From Saturnia japonica (lineage: Eukaryota; Arthropoda; Insecta; Lepidoptera; Saturniidae): DNA of 64,000 nucleotides. The position numbers were made by a program, and so were the translations under genes. The notes under the pieces are model-generated. The model was not told the origin of the DNA. It searched no databases and worked only from the letters and a program-made list of their open reading frames with translations. The stretch is taken from the NCBI GenBank assembly GCA_033032175.1, contig CM065323.1, forward strand, positions 16,616,001 through 16,680,000. Reading direction: 5' to 3'. This document shows, one piece after another, positions 53,071-64,000 of the stretch. Position 1 is the first letter of the stretch. Every line of letters begins with the position of its first letter.

Positions 53071-54289
53071 TTGAAAATGTAACTTAAAATATCTTGTAGC
53101 ACAATGCTACAATAATGACTGTGGCAACATTATTTTCAAGTTTGACATTGGTGATTGTAGGATTAAAAAAGCACTATACTTTGCACAAGAGTGTTTAAAT
53201 TGATAATTATAACTTTAAAGAGAAAATATTGGAAAATATAACTATTGTGTAATAAAGATATAATTTTATTGAATCTGACGTGGACTAGTTTAATCTATAT
53301 AAATACAATGTTTGGGGTTTACCGCTGTGCGCACATCAAGCAAAAACTACTGCTTAGATAGATTCTGATCCTTTTTTTTTACTCCATAGATATTTGGTCA
53401 ATAAAAAGTTATTTAAGTTTTAAGAAGCTATGATTTTTTTTTTTTTTTATATTCTTTTTTCGATCATGCGAGGGAAGCCGGAGGCACAGCTTGTAAATTA
53501 CAAAATTAAGCTCACAGCGTTATACACGATGAAATATAACTGATCTTAGATTTTCATGCTAATATAGGAAACTTTTAATTGCCCTTTGACAAATTCTCTT
53601 AGTTAGCTTCATACAAATCAATTGATATCGGTAGTTATACGATGATGTGAAATCATAATTGAACCATGACCGTATAAAAGGCGATCGGAGTTGCGCTAAA
53701 AAAAAAGCGAAACACAGCAATGACAGACATGTGTGTCAGTTTTTTGAGTATTGCCATGAAAAGAAAATTTTCCAGTTTTTTAAAATAAAATTACACAAAA
53801 ATTTTTGAACTCTCGGGGACCTAACTAGAGAAAGAGTGAACATCGATCCACTGTTAGTAAAGTAAACACACATATCAAAGGATTTTAATACCCAACTAAA
53901 AAAAAAAAATGTTATAAGTATAACGTGTGTATCTATCTGTCTCTCTGTGGCATCGTTGCTCACAAACGGTTGAACCAATTTTGTTCTAGTTCTTTTTTGT
54001 TTGAAAGGACTTGATTGAGAGTGTTCATAGTTCTGATCCAAGAAAATCTGTTCAGCCATGTGAAGATTATAAGCACTTTTCTAGTAGATGAATAGATTTG
54101 AGCATCTTCTACAAGTCTAATTGAGTCGAGATTTAGTATTCTGTTACTTCAATGATATTAGGAAAACCTTGACCTGATGCTGCGACGTCATCAGGAATAT
54201 AAACATGTAACAGGAATAACACACACCCTCAAAAACCCCAATTAGAACAATCAGTTATAATCATAATACCGCATGCACTTTATTACCCG
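53071..54289. other. Repeat-derived and unique A/T-rich DNA
   Basis: At 53,280-53,510 is an old dispersed repeat (AAACTACTGCTTAGATAGAT, ending GGGAAGCCGGAGGCACAGCT). At 53,925-54,060 is another with CTGTCTCTCTGTGG and CAAACGGTTGAACCAATTTT. No gene was recognised. Confidence 0.4.
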
Positions 54290-55260
54290 TTTGCGTAATT
54301 GTTGACTTAGTTTACTTAAAACACCAGTGTCACTTTTCACTTTTTGAAAGGCGGCCACTATCCTAGGATTTAGGTCTTCAGCATTTGTTGTCGCGTTAAA
54401 GTACAACAACGATGTAATATGTCCCCACAAAAAAAGTTAAGAGGCGTCCAGTCAGCTTATCTAGTAGGCCATTGGAAAGACAGATCCACCGCTCTTCATA
54501 CTCACCTTTAAGATGCTGTAAAATACTCCACGTGAAATGCACAGGGGCGCCGTCATGTTGGTAGAATATCTCTCGTAAGCTGACAAGAGGCGTGTCTTCT
54601 AGCAGCGTCGGTAGACTCTCGCGAAAACAGTAAATATGATGCTCCTGTTATTCTCTCTAAGAACACTGGCCGCAGTACGTGTATACCGATAACGCCCGCC
54701 CAAACGTTAACCGACACACGATGCTGGATCGATGCTGGAGTCCACTCCGCATGGGTGAGGATTTTAGTGCGTCCACTAATGCCTATTATGTTGATTGTAT
54801 ATTCCCACACATTTAAATATACTTTCATCATTTCAAATAATGTTTCAATGCCAATTTTCCAATAACCACCAGCTGAACTCCAACCTTGGTACGTAATCAC
54901 GTGGAGTCAACTCCTGACAGCGTATCAGGTGAAATGGATGCTCACCGTCACCACAAAGCGTTGGCCAAAGGTACATGTGACTGACGTCAAAATGTGGTGC
55001 TGCTTCTCGGGTACTGCTATGAGAATTCTCGTAAAAATAATTGAGAATTTCATTCTGAAGACGAGTACGTGTGCGTACATTGTCTCCCCGGTCAATGGCC
55101 GTGTTCGGTTAAAAAGAACCGTGGTTTCGAAGCAGCTGAGTTGCGGCTAATATAATCCTGCGGTCTACGCTGGTACCATGCATAGTATTAAATGTTCTGC
55201 AAGCTAGTGCCACATTATCACACTGTGCCAAATTTCTCACCATTTCGGTGTATTGAATGT
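54290..55260 (-). pseudogene. Transposase-like element (DUF4817-type HTH plus DDE region), broken
   Basis: On the minus strand, scattered frames give YTEMVRNLAQCDNVALACRT, GSF*PNTAIDRGDNVRTR, SSTREAAPHFDVSH, HPFHLIRCQELTPRDYV, then TPASIQHRVSVNVWAG and a stretch corresponding to the FQHDGAPPH part (HDGAP is partly visible as TNMTAPLC in a shifted frame). The order and motifs match a widespread insect DNA transposon that has an HTH of the DUF4817 type. Many stops and at least three frameshifts mark it as long dead. The family naming is from memory of motifs. Confidence 0.6.
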
Positions 55261-56280
55261 TAGTATATCAAAAGGAAATCGCGTCCAAAAATTATGAAAG
55301 TATTTCCAAAAACACAGTCTCACTGATAAGTCCGACGCGACCCACGCGGTATAACTAGATTCAAGATTGACTAGCTTGTTTTGTTTGTATAACTTTGATC
55401 TCCGCCGGACGCGCTAGCGCGCTACGCCGCCGGTGGCATCATCTGATGACAATTGACATCGTTCACTGAGTCTTTATTTATTTTATTTTTATTGCTGTAA
55501 AAAAACTTTATTTTGCTTGTAATAAAGTTCATTCTAAATCTATTCCTTCAATAACATTTTTCGTTTCCAATTACATTGAAAAAAAAGCCTTATTGTTTGG
55601 ATTTATGTTTCATTTTCGTTTGTTTGGACTGTTCGACGAGGGGTAATTAATTTACTTTTTTTTGAGTATTTTTAGGACAAAAAATTACCTATATTAAAAA
55701 TAACTGAAATCGATTCAGTTGCCGATTCTGAACAAACTATTTTCACAGTGTGCGTTTATTATGTTAAAAGTTGTATAGGTTACCTAACTCTTCGCCAACT
55801 TACAGCAAAGATATCGCATTTAAGCTCATTTGAATGGTCTTAATGAGTAAGTTACTTGTGTCGCGGGTTTATTAAATTTTTACCTTGTATTGTGATAAAC
55901 AAAAAGAAGGTTTTTTTTTTGAGTCCAGAGGTAAATAAAAAAATTGGTTGTCTGTAAAGTCGGTTTACTGACCATAGTTGAACGTGACAACGTCATAAGA
56001 AAATACTGATGGATTAGTATCATTTTTCAAAAGAAAATTTTAATTTTATTTATAGTTTTATCAATTATAGCATAACGTACAATCGCTGCACTAGCGGACC
56101 GATGCTATTTATTTTAATGATGAAAGCACGAATATTCGATAATATATCACTGAACATATATTTAATATCGAAAGAATCATTACCTTTATCCCCGTAATTA
56201 TCGTTGCTATAAACAATTGACACCACATTCATTTTTCACTGCAATTCATACTTGACGAAAACATGTAAATGTATTATTGT
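55261..56280. other. Unique DNA with a short CpG-rich palindrome
   Basis: At 55,395-55,435 lies a G/C-rich stretch around the 10-bp palindrome GCGCTAGCGC (55411-55420). No promoter elements or exon were recognised. Confidence 0.4.
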
Positions 56281-56284
56281 ATAG

Positions 56285-56480
56285 CAGCTGTCCACGCGGA
56301 CGAATCGCTCACTCAAGTAGTAGAGAGGCAGATGTCGAACGCTGCCGAACGCGGAGGCCGATTGTGCTTCTTTGTCACTCGTTCCGCGCTCTCGCTTGCA
56401 TTTTAAGCCTTAAATGGAACGCCTCAGAGCGAGGTAACGCCGCATGAGTCATGTTTTTTCGTGCGTGCAGCCGGCTCCAT
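56285..56480. other. CpG-rich island, function unknown
   Basis: About 200 bp rich in CpG (GCCGAACGCGGAGGCCG, CGTTCCGCGCTCTCGC) in A/T-rich DNA. Could be a promoter of an unrecognised gene; there is no TATA/initiator pair. Confidence 0.4.
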
Positions 56481-56989
56481 CGAATTTTAAGACGTTGTCA
56501 CGTCAAAAATAATCAATTGGAAAATGTCTGTATTTAATAATTATATTTATGGTTTATTTATTATAACCTACTATGTCGGGTTAGCTTTTAATAAACTTGT
56601 CGTTTACTTTCAAATGATGTAGAAATCCTTTCTAATTTTTTGATATGATTAAAACTTATATTTAAATCATTTTATTACATTTATATTTAATATATAAAAT
56701 TTATCTCGTCTCATCTCATAATTGACTATATTATTTTTAGAGAACGTAAAAAAATGACAAAATATTTTTTTCCATATTCAACCGATTTCGATGAAATTTG
56801 GTACACGAGAAATTAATATAAATGTCAATAATATCAGTAAAAATAAAATCATGGGATGAAAATAATTACTACGTAACAAACGCATGCGGAGCCGTGGGGC
56901 AGCACTAGTCTTATATACAACCGTGGCGTACTTTACATCTTTTTAATAATAATAGCACAAAAAAGTTTTTTGGCAAATTATCATAAAGT

Positions 56990-57445
56990 TTAATTACAAA
57001 TATTACTGCAAATTACACTAGATTTAGACGGATTCCATTTGCTTTCTTTTCTACATTGCCCTATTATTTGTATCCAATGTTTCTTCCATACTTCGTTTGC
57101 TGAAGGAAATCTATAAAATATAAATATGTATTGTTATGTAACAATCATTTATAAAATAAGTCAGTTATAATTTATTATAATAAATTTAATGATATAATAA
57201 AAATTAGGTAAATAAAGTGTGATCTCATAAATTACTGTCGAGCTATCACACTTTCGGGGTAATTGGTATGTTTAGTTATTGGCAACAATGACCTGTTTAA
57301 TGTTTTAATTTCATTGCAATAATTTTACGTAAAAAGTAAGAAATCAGTTTAAAAAAATCCAAACTCACCTGTGAAATGTTATTCCATAACTGTTCTTTAT
57401 TTATCTAATATGATTCCGACAATTTTTAACAACACAAGGCGGCAT
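56990..57445 (-). pseudogene. THAP zinc-finger domain, two exons, with in-frame stop
   Basis: THAP domains are C2CH zinc-binding DNA-binding modules found in host regulators and P-element transposases. Exon 1 (57445-57369) codes MPPCVVKNCRNHIR, a TAA stop at codon 15, then IKNSYGITFHR; donor GTGAGT. Exon 2 (57110-56990) follows TTTTATAG and codes FPSANEVWKKHWIQIIGQCR, KESKWNPSKSSVICSNICN and a stop. The phase-2 join restores the HR codon exactly. Zinc-ligand Cys4 and Cys9, the FP, the core Trp and the W.P motif are present. The ligand His of CxxH (ICSxHF) is absent: the frame reads ICSNICN then stops, unless a GTAATA donor at 57006 leads to a lost third exon. Intron 258 bp. Confidence 0.72.
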
Positions 57446-58425
57446 TTTTAATTATTTAAGTAATCACATTAAAAACGTCACTCGAGTGAGGTCAGGAGAC
57501 GTAATGGTGGGCAACCGACTTACTATGTTGTGAATTTGTGTGTTTGTACTCGTATAAACAAGTGAATTGACATACTATTAGATATTCACTTTTATGTTAG
57601 CCAACATTCCGTCGGCCTTTTTTATACGTTCATGCATTGAACATTTACTATCGATTACATAGTGTAATATATTTTAATGTAATTTTAATTTATTTTGCTT
57701 CAGTGTTACCATTTATCAATTTGTTTATTCTATGTAATGGATCCTTGTTGCTTTTTAAGTCAATATATTTTGATATTGTAGTTATAATATTATAATATTG
57801 TCATTTTTTTCTTTTTGGACGAATATCTGAAACAAGCCGTTTACTACTTTATGTTGGCAGAATTAGTTATAAACGCGGGAAAGGATGACCTTCGAGAGTT
57901 CAACGAATGATAAATTTGTTATTTTCCCGTATGTTGTCTATGGTTTTTATGAAAGTATTAATATAATATGTTTTAAATAATGTATTTAATTAATGTAGTT
58001 TTTTTGAATTAATTACAAGCTTTGTATTTAGGAAGTATCGACTTCTTCTTTTGTTCATTTTTAATCAATTCATTTCACTAGTTTAATAGTTTGTTCTGCT
58101 GTTAACAGATGGCGTTAAAATGAATATAATTATTCCTAATGAAAAGTAAAAAAAAACAGTTTCTTTCATGGTTTATTATGAGGTCAGGTGATTCTCCTTT
58201 TTAACCTCAGCAATTCTCCACAGTTTTATTTTTGAGAAAATAAGTAAACGTAGAATTAGAACCATCAAGTAGATTCATAATAGAACAAAAAACCATCGGT
58301 TTCTTGACGTTTTAAAGCACTAATAAATCGAAGGCTATCTATCTTGCCTTGCCTATGTTCAGCCAGCAGCGAGGCAAAGATTGGACTTGTTTTTATGTTT
58401 ATTACAAGAACCATAAATCTATACA
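57446..58425. other. A/T-rich stretch upstream of the THAP remnant, nothing recognised
   Basis: No promoter or exon was recognised. Confidence 0.35.
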
Positions 58426-58429
58426 ATTA

Positions 58430-58795
58430 ATAAAATGGAAGTGTCTGTTTGTAATGTCAAAATATCAGTTATTTTTTTAATAAATGCATAATGAAAGTAT
58501 ATACGACACCATAAAATGGTATATAATGGTATATACCATATGGTATAAAAAGCCCATTTTTTTTAATTTTGTCTGTCTGTCTGTTTGTTTGTTCCGGGTA
58601 ATCTCCGAAACGGTTGGACCGATTTTGACGGGACTTTCACTGATAGATAGCTGATGTTATAGGAAGTAACTTAGGCTTCTTTTACTTTAGAAAAATAATT
58701 AGAAACTGCTCATGGTGAATCAATTCGGGCGCTTAAATGGCTTATGCCAAGTAAACCATAAGAAGAGATAGAAGTCACGGGCATAACTAGTTATT
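58430..58795 (-). repeat. Dispersed repeat family B, minus strand, shortened
   Basis: TGTCTGTTTGTAATGTCAAA, GGTTGGACCGATTTTGACGG and TAGGAAGTAACTTAGGCTTC; the 5' motif region is deleted to GAAGTCACGGGCATAACTAG. It holds a local ATGGTATA triplication near 58,515-58,550. Confidence 0.6.
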
Positions 58796-58926
58796 AGTAT
58801 AAATGACAACTTGTACAAATGCATAATTCATTTTGTGTTTTTAGGTTTTTTATTTATTTAAATAAGTATCATTGAGTTTAGGTACTATATTATATTATAT
58901 TATATTAACTAATATTATTATAATAT

Positions 58927-59007
58927 AATGTGGTATATCCATGACCTCTTATATCTGGTCTGTGGACGTTCCTTAGTAACTAGTTTGTTATAATAATAAT
59001 GTCATAT
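58927..59007 (+). repeat. 81-bp direct repeat, left copy
   Basis: From AATGTGGTATATCCATGACC to TAATGTCATAT. It matches 60266-60345 with only about six differences. Confidence 0.75.
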
Positions 59008-59515
59008 AAGTAATTAATTGAAATTTCCATTTTCAGAGATGAAATGGCTTATAATTATTTTCCATGTATGAAGTTGAGTACTTATGTACGGGCCATAAAA
59101 TCAGCGGTTTCATAAGATTCAAGAGGTTATAAGAGATGTTGCGAGTGTATTAAGCAATGTATAAATTAGTAAGGCGGTATTTATTTAAGTGTGGGGTAAG
59201 TACATTATAGATTAACCAATCAGTACGGTAAAAGGGATTTTTTAAAAGTTTTAATCTATGGACACAAAGCTTGTTGCAAATTTTCAAAGGTTCTCTGTGT
59301 CGCTCTAGTATTGAAACATATTTGTTATTGAAATGATTTATCCTGTGGCGATTTTAGAAAGAAGGCTGTCTACATATATTACTTTACTCTATATCTATCG
59401 GTAAGAATTATAATTTAAAATTAAAACCTTGACGGTTCGAAGATATCCAAGGCAACAGGAGATTGTTACTTGGATGGTTACGAATAACGGAACTTTGATC
59501 GTGTATTATATAAAT

Positions 59516-59890
59516 ACTAGCGGTCGCCCGATGATCGAAATTCGACCAGCGACTTTTTAAAGTTTTTAATCATAGACTATTTTCCGTTTGACATTTGCAG
59601 TATGAACAAACAATGAATAATATATCAATCGCTGTCACTTTTAATTGAGTGACAATGTCATTATTTTGGGGGTCTAAGTTCAATGGCACTGGTCAAGTTA
59701 GGATTCGCAGTATTAATTTATTTTATTTAATATGTTAGTAACATATATTATAGAGACATTTTAGCTTTCTGCACCCCTTCTCCATATAAACTTTAACCAT
59801 GCCAAATCTTACAGACTTCCGTCCGTGAAATTTTCGTAAGAAGGGGTACAAAAGTTTTTATTCACGTATTAGTTTTATGATGATGATGAT
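59516..59890 (+). repeat. Dispersed repeat family C, full length with GATGAT tail
   Basis: Begins ACTAGCGGTCGCCCGATGAT and ends in a (GATGAT) run at about 59,878-59,891. The tail type points to a non-LTR origin. Confidence 0.65.
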
Positions 59891-59891
59891 G

Positions 59892-60629
59892 ATACTTTTG
59901 TAACTGTTGGAATACACCACTAAGAGAATAATTATTTAATTTATTTCCCAAATTGGTGACGTCTGACATCATTGATTCGACGGCATTCGAAAAATAAATT
60001 CCAAAATGTTACGAGACAGTACAGCTCACAAAAAAAAAGATCTTCACATATTACACCGTACATCGATCCAGTACACAATATGGGCTTGGCGAGTGCAGCT
60101 GCTGCTAGTTGCAAGCTGGTGTAACAATCATCTACCAGGATCGTAGTCGCTCATCCGTGGCAGTAGCAGGATCCGGTAGAGGCCATCACGAGGCTTAATT
60201 GAGAAAGGTGCACTGGAGCTAGCAAGGAGGTGTCTATTACCAGTTCCAAAAGGTTCTACAGCGTGAATGTGGTATATCCATGACCACTTATATCTGGTTG
60301 TGGACGTTCCTTAGTAACTAGTTTCTTATATTAATAATGTCATATCTACTACAAAATATGTAACATAGATTTTGTTAATAAAAACCTTTTTAATGCAAGG
60401 TTTTGTCTTTAACAGGTAGGGAGACCGAGGTGATTTGAAACAACACTGATTTCGCGGAACTAAAAACCGTTAGCGAATTGGTATTATCACATAGTAACTC
60501 CTCCCCACCACTGAGTAAGAATATTAATATTGTTTCTCTGTTTGGAGCTTTAATTTGCTGTATTTGTTGTTAATAAAGATCTCATATCATATTTTCTAGT
60601 TTATCAATACAAAATATTAATACAATTTT
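59892..60629. other. Unique stretch, includes right copy of an 80-bp direct repeat
   Basis: 60,055-60,250 is a G/C-richer block of unknown kind (GGCTTGGCGAGTGCAGCTGC). The direct repeat lies at 60266-60345. No gene was recognised. Confidence 0.4.
60266..60345 (+). repeat. 80-bp direct repeat, right copy
   Basis: Second copy of the sequence at 58927-59007, same direction, 1.34 kb away. Confidence 0.75.
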
Positions 60630-61610
60630 TATTTATTTATTTGGCGCGCCAACAGAGCCACAACATATGATACATGATTATATTTTAGTCATACGAACAC
60701 ATCTCAATAATTATGTAGTACTCCACTTACAGGCGAGCACAGCATGCAACAATTTTCGAGCCTTAATATTGATTAAATATAGTACTATGTTAACAAACTT
60801 GATAAAAATAATAACAATAATTAAAAGCAAACAATAATAATACAAAATAATGTTAATAATATAAATACTCAATCATGTCATAATTGGAGAATTTTAAAGA
60901 TATAGGATTTAAGAGAGGTCAAAGAACTGAAGAATATGTCAAGACTTTGGTCGTAAATTTCATTAAATGTCTTCGATATGCGCCATATAGGAGACTGCAT
61001 ACCTAAGTTAGTACGTATGAAGTTACAAGCGAAAGAACATAAGTGCAAGATCTAGAATTTGGACGTGGTACCTTAAGTGAAATTCTCTGTAAAATATCCG
61101 GACTGTCAACCAAGTCATTCAGTATTTTATACAAAAATATTATTTCACAAACATAGACCGTCTGGCTTGAAGAGAAAGACAGTTTAACTTTTTTAAACGC
61201 TCCTCGTAACTATTATTGCATGGGACCATATGGTGCTGAGCACAGATTTGTCGAAAGAATCGTTTTTGAACCCGTTCTATATTATTTACATGTACTGCGT
61301 AAATAGGATTCCAAACTATGCAATTAAATTCCAGCTGACTTCTTACAAGAGCGTTGTAAATAATCATTTTTGAAGTCACGCATCTGAAATCCTTAAAATT
61401 TCGAGAAATAAATCCAAGCATTCTAAACGCCTTATTTACAACGGAATCCACATGACTAACAAAACGCAGTTCCGAATCCATTACTAACAAGTAAAATACA
61501 CAAATCTTTCAAATGACCGTTATCATATTTTTTACCGGACTTGTTAATGGCGAATGCCCATTCATAGTACCAGATTTTCTCATGTCTCTATATTAAGATA
61601 TAAAAGCAAT
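60630..61610 (-). pseudogene. Jockey/CR1-group LINE, reverse transcriptase C-terminus
   Basis: The minus strand reads MDSELRFVSHVDSVVNKAFR, MLGFISRNFKDFR, YNALVRSQLEFNCIVWNPIY, IERVQKRFF and ERLKKLNCLSLQARR from 61490 to 61140. It goes on IFLYKILNDLVDSPDIL and, after a frameshift, ACNFIRTNLGMQSPIWRI, TFNEIYDQSLDIF and a stop, ending in an AATAAATAAATAA-type tail at about 60,630. Upstream, TMNGHSPLTSPVKN fits the segment before MDSEL in another frame. It is 5' truncated with no catalytic motif left. Confidence 0.75.
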
Positions 61611-62190
61611 TTTTTTCTTTTTTTTATTATTATTTATCTCCAGAGTTTAGTTTTCTAGGCGCGGATACTATTTAAGGTCAAAAAAGTAGCATAATTGCTA
61701 CTGTGCAATAGACATTTCCGTGGGCGTTGCGTTCCATAATATAAATAATTTGTACATTTTAGCAAGAATAATGCGCTCTCTACCAATAACAAGCCGTTAT
61801 GACAAGCAAACCGTGGCATAGGGTCTCTCGGCAGAATAACAGAAGTTGTCCAGTCGCGGACATGAGACATGGCCGACACGACGCGACCTAGTAATAGTGT
61901 ACTGTGAACACGATAGTGCTCTGAACTGTCTTTACTAGATATCAGGTGATATTAGTAATTATTATATTTATTATTTATTTGTTAGTTTCATTATTATATT
62001 GTAACTATGTCCAGATTTATTTACAGTTAATATAAACAATACAGATGATTAATTTTGTACTTTTAAATTGTACATTGTTACAACCCGATTAAAAAGAGAG
62101 AAAATCCTGTTCCAGAAATATCTGGAAGCAACTACATATTTCTCAGTACTTCGAAATAATGTTCGCGTCATAAAACAACCGCGGCGCATG
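61611..62190. other. Unique stretch, nothing certain
   Basis: No gene was recognised. A possible donor (ATCAGGTGATAT near 61,940) follows a G/C-mixed stretch but has no other support. Confidence 0.35.
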
Positions 62191-62361
62191 TTTGTGTAAA
62201 CATCATAGTTTACACACACATGTATAGGGCTTGTTGCCTCGATTACGTCATCGAGTAGGCATAGCAACTAAACGTTGAGAAAAATAGCGATGATTCACGA
62301 TTTTTCTACGATCGTTTAGTGTAGGTATTTAAGCGGCTCAGGTGCGGCGTCGAAGTATATC
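62191..62361 (+). promoter_or_regulatory. Promoter with palindromic forkhead-like, CRE-like and TATA-like sites
   Basis: A palindromic stretch TGTAAACATCATAGTTTACA (62195-62214) holds two opposed forkhead-type sites. GTTGCC...TTACGTCA...AGCAAC (about 62,233-62,267) places a CRE-like site between half-sites like RFX X-box halves. TATTTAAG starts at 62326, 36 bases before an initiator-like TCAGTT (A at 62362). Factor names are motif inference only. Confidence 0.45.
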
Positions 62362-62433
62362 AGTTTAGAATTACAAAGCAATAACATCGAGCGATAAAAC
62401 AAGCGAAACCACGGTGAAATAAATAATAGTGTT
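62362..62433 (+). other. Predicted non-coding first exon of an unidentified plus-strand gene
   Basis: From the initiator to the donor GTGAGT at 62434. No ATG-led frame of note. The next exon was not found before 64,000, so the gene would continue beyond the window. Confidence 0.4.
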
Positions 62434-62434
62434 G

Positions 62435-63739
62435 TGAGTTCGTATATTTTGCAACGGAGTGGAGTTCGAATAAAACTTCTTCACGTCAATCATCGGCATT
62501 TTTATTACCCACGGGTGGAACATTATATATTATTAGTTGTGCTCCACGGTTTCACCCGTGTTAATTTTATCCGACAAACACTGCGCCGAGCCATCATAAT
62601 TGTTCTCATTTCCCACAAGTACAAATTATTAAAAATTTTCGTTATCTCCGAAACTGTGTCCAAAAGAACATCCTATGAAAAGTAAATTTAACTTCATAAC
62701 ATTGTCTTTATGATGAAGTAACTTGTATTCCTAAGGATTAATGTGCAAAGTCTAAAAATAGTGCTCATAAATCTATTTATAATCATCAACAAAAAACGTA
62801 ATTCTAGATAGCCTAGACTATTCCCCGTGAATTGCGTTATCACTCAAAGAGATATATTTTCGAATCCGAATGGTATTTGCTGATATTAACTTGTTTAAAC
62901 AAATAGAAAACCTTTCCGCTTTATTATATTAGTATAGACTATAATGTCGCTGTTTTTGTGTCGTCGATATAACTACGCACAGAGCCGTGCATTTAATTTT
63001 ACTAATCCACATTGGATAAATGTATATAAGTCTTCTATTTATTGAATTAATTGCTTATATTATGTAGATTGTACATTCCTCTCTTTGGATATCGGATTAG
63101 GTGCGTCAGTTAAATTTTCTGTTATTTGCTAAATTGATAACGGTTAATGTAATTGAAGTGAAAATTGCTTTAGTATTAACCTTTGTGATTTAAACGCGAT
63201 TAAACAAAAATGCGAAACATAAAAAGAAAAACACATACATCTATAGTATTTAGTCTGCGTGGTTAATGCAAGTCCGGATAATCACGACTGTGATCGTCCC
63301 CGAAGTGGCCTAACGATGTGATGCCTTGTACACACTGTTGTGTGTACAGTACGAGTGGTCGATACTTCGAGTTCAGCTGAATTAGGATTTTTAAAGAGAG
63401 ATTTTTATGTTTTCAGAACGTATTTTTTTTGTAATAGGGTCGTTGAAGTGTTACGTAAGCAAACATATAATAATTTTAAATCCCTTCCACTATGTGAGCA
63501 AAATTAAGAAAATTTTGTACTCCTTCCTACCCCACGTAAAAAGAAACAGGATTTTTTTCAAAACTTTTGTAGATTGAATGGAGTTTGTCCTAATACGTCG
63601 GGAACTCCCCGAATCGAGCAACGGTACTTCTATACACTTAGTAATTTAACCCTAGTAAGGAATATGAAAAGAAATTCGGTATACCGTAATAAATATACTA
63701 TTGATATCAGTTTAAATTATAAAGACACTGGGATAATAA
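62435..63739. other. Unique A/T-rich stretch, no exon recognised
   Basis: Contains a repeat-end fragment at about 62,535-62,575 (TTAGTTGTGCTCCACGGTTT) related to 27,425, and a possible tRNA-like SINE scrap near 63,300-63,375 (GTACAGTACGAGTGGTCGAT, also near 32,745). Confidence 0.35.
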
Positions 63740-64000
63740 TCTCGAATTAGTGATTAAATTACACAGAAATATTAAACAAACAGTTTATTGCTTTGCACTT
63801 TACATGATGCCATTTATAATGATTGACAATGACTGACTATGCAGACAGAGTAACGTCTCCATACAACACCAGAAGTAGAATGCTCTCCATCACTCAGCTC
63901 CCTGCTCTTCATAGGAGCACCGCCGCCGCGCCGCCGCGCCGTACCGCGAGCGATCGTATAATGTCACGTGCCTTAGAATCAGTTGAGAGTCTTCTAATGT
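63740..64000 (-). promoter_or_regulatory. Inverted duplicate of the cytochrome b5 promoter, exon 1 and intron start
   Basis: The minus strand from 64000 repeats, in order, blocks of 25278-25540: ACATTAGAAGA, GACTCTC, CACGTGACAT, GCGCGGCGGCGGTG, TCCTAT, GAGTGATGG, GCATTCTACT, TAGTGTTGT, GTAAAGTG and TGTTTGTTTAA. The E-box lies 84-89 bases before the matching start (63881), close to the 78-83 of the b5 gene. The TATA box has become TATGAA (at 63913) and the CRE is missing. Homology probably goes on past the window edge. Confidence 0.75.
63804..63881 (-). other. Predicted first exon of the duplicate b5 promoter
   Basis: Starts at the conserved GCATTC initiator and ends at the conserved donor GTAAAG (63803). 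No b5-like coding exon (HPGG, DVGH) was found downstream on the minus strand down to 57,000. Confidence 0.5.

Noticed and set aside
58927..60345. LTR retrotransposon bounded by the 80-bp direct repeats
   Set aside because: Inside there is no gag/pol, primer-binding site or polypurine tract, and the repeats lack TG..CA ends.
62991..63010. ACAGAGCCGTG near 63,000 as a copy of the b5 exon that carries the start codon
   Set aside because: It matches the b5 acceptor-exon junction for only about eleven bases, is on the opposite strand to the orphan promoter, and no coding match follows.
1..64000. CRISPR arrays, bacterial operons, rRNA genes
   Set aside because: No regularly spaced repeats, no Shine-Dalgarno-led gene series and no rRNA signatures; introns and SINEs show this is insect nuclear DNA.

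Overview
The window is A/T-rich insect nuclear DNA, most likely from a moth or butterfly (Lepidoptera). The case rests on the host genes being insect/metazoan and intron-bearing, and on a dense load of tRNA-derived SINEs, Jockey-, RTE- and CR1-like LINE tails, mariner elements and short repeats ending in CGGCTTCGCTCACG-type motifs of the kind common in lepidopteran genomes. The species cannot be named from the sequence alone.

Two host protein-coding genes are clear. A cytochrome b5 gene runs on the + strand from a TATA promoter near 25,381 through a non-coding first exon and three coding exons (25,594-25,713; 27,031-27,159; 34,163-34,276), giving a 120-residue haem protein with both axial histidines. 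Its last intron is about 7 kb and full of repeats. Host cell factor (HCF; Kelch-repeat chromatin co-regulator) lies on the - strand as one large open frame, 49,023 to 46,549 (824 residues). Three further pieces look like starts of host genes or remnants of one: a TATA/initiator/CRE promoter with a 5' exon on the - strand at 10,118-10,307, a promoter and 5' exon on the + strand at 62,191-62,433, and a two-exon THAP zinc-finger remnant on the - strand at 56,990-57,445.

The right edge (63,740-64,000, - strand) carries a diverged inverted copy of the cytochrome b5 promoter, first exon and start of intron 1. No b5 coding exon was found behind it inside the window.

Layout: 1-10,000 repeats and unique A/T-rich DNA; 10,100-10,300 promoter; 10,991-12,269 dead mariner; 12,500-25,000 SINEs and LINE fragments, including an inverted pair of RNase H-bearing LINE tails; 25,300-34,280 cytochrome b5; 34,400-44,100 nested repeats (a Harbinger-like element in an older repeat, and a mariner in another); 45,100-49,025 HCF; 49,900-51,660 broken transposase gene with apparent introns; 54,290-55,260 another broken transposase; 56,990-62,430 THAP remnant, LINE remnant and promoter; 63,740-64,000 duplicate promoter. 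The host genes show no sign of working as a unit; the local structure is dominated by insertion of mobile DNA.
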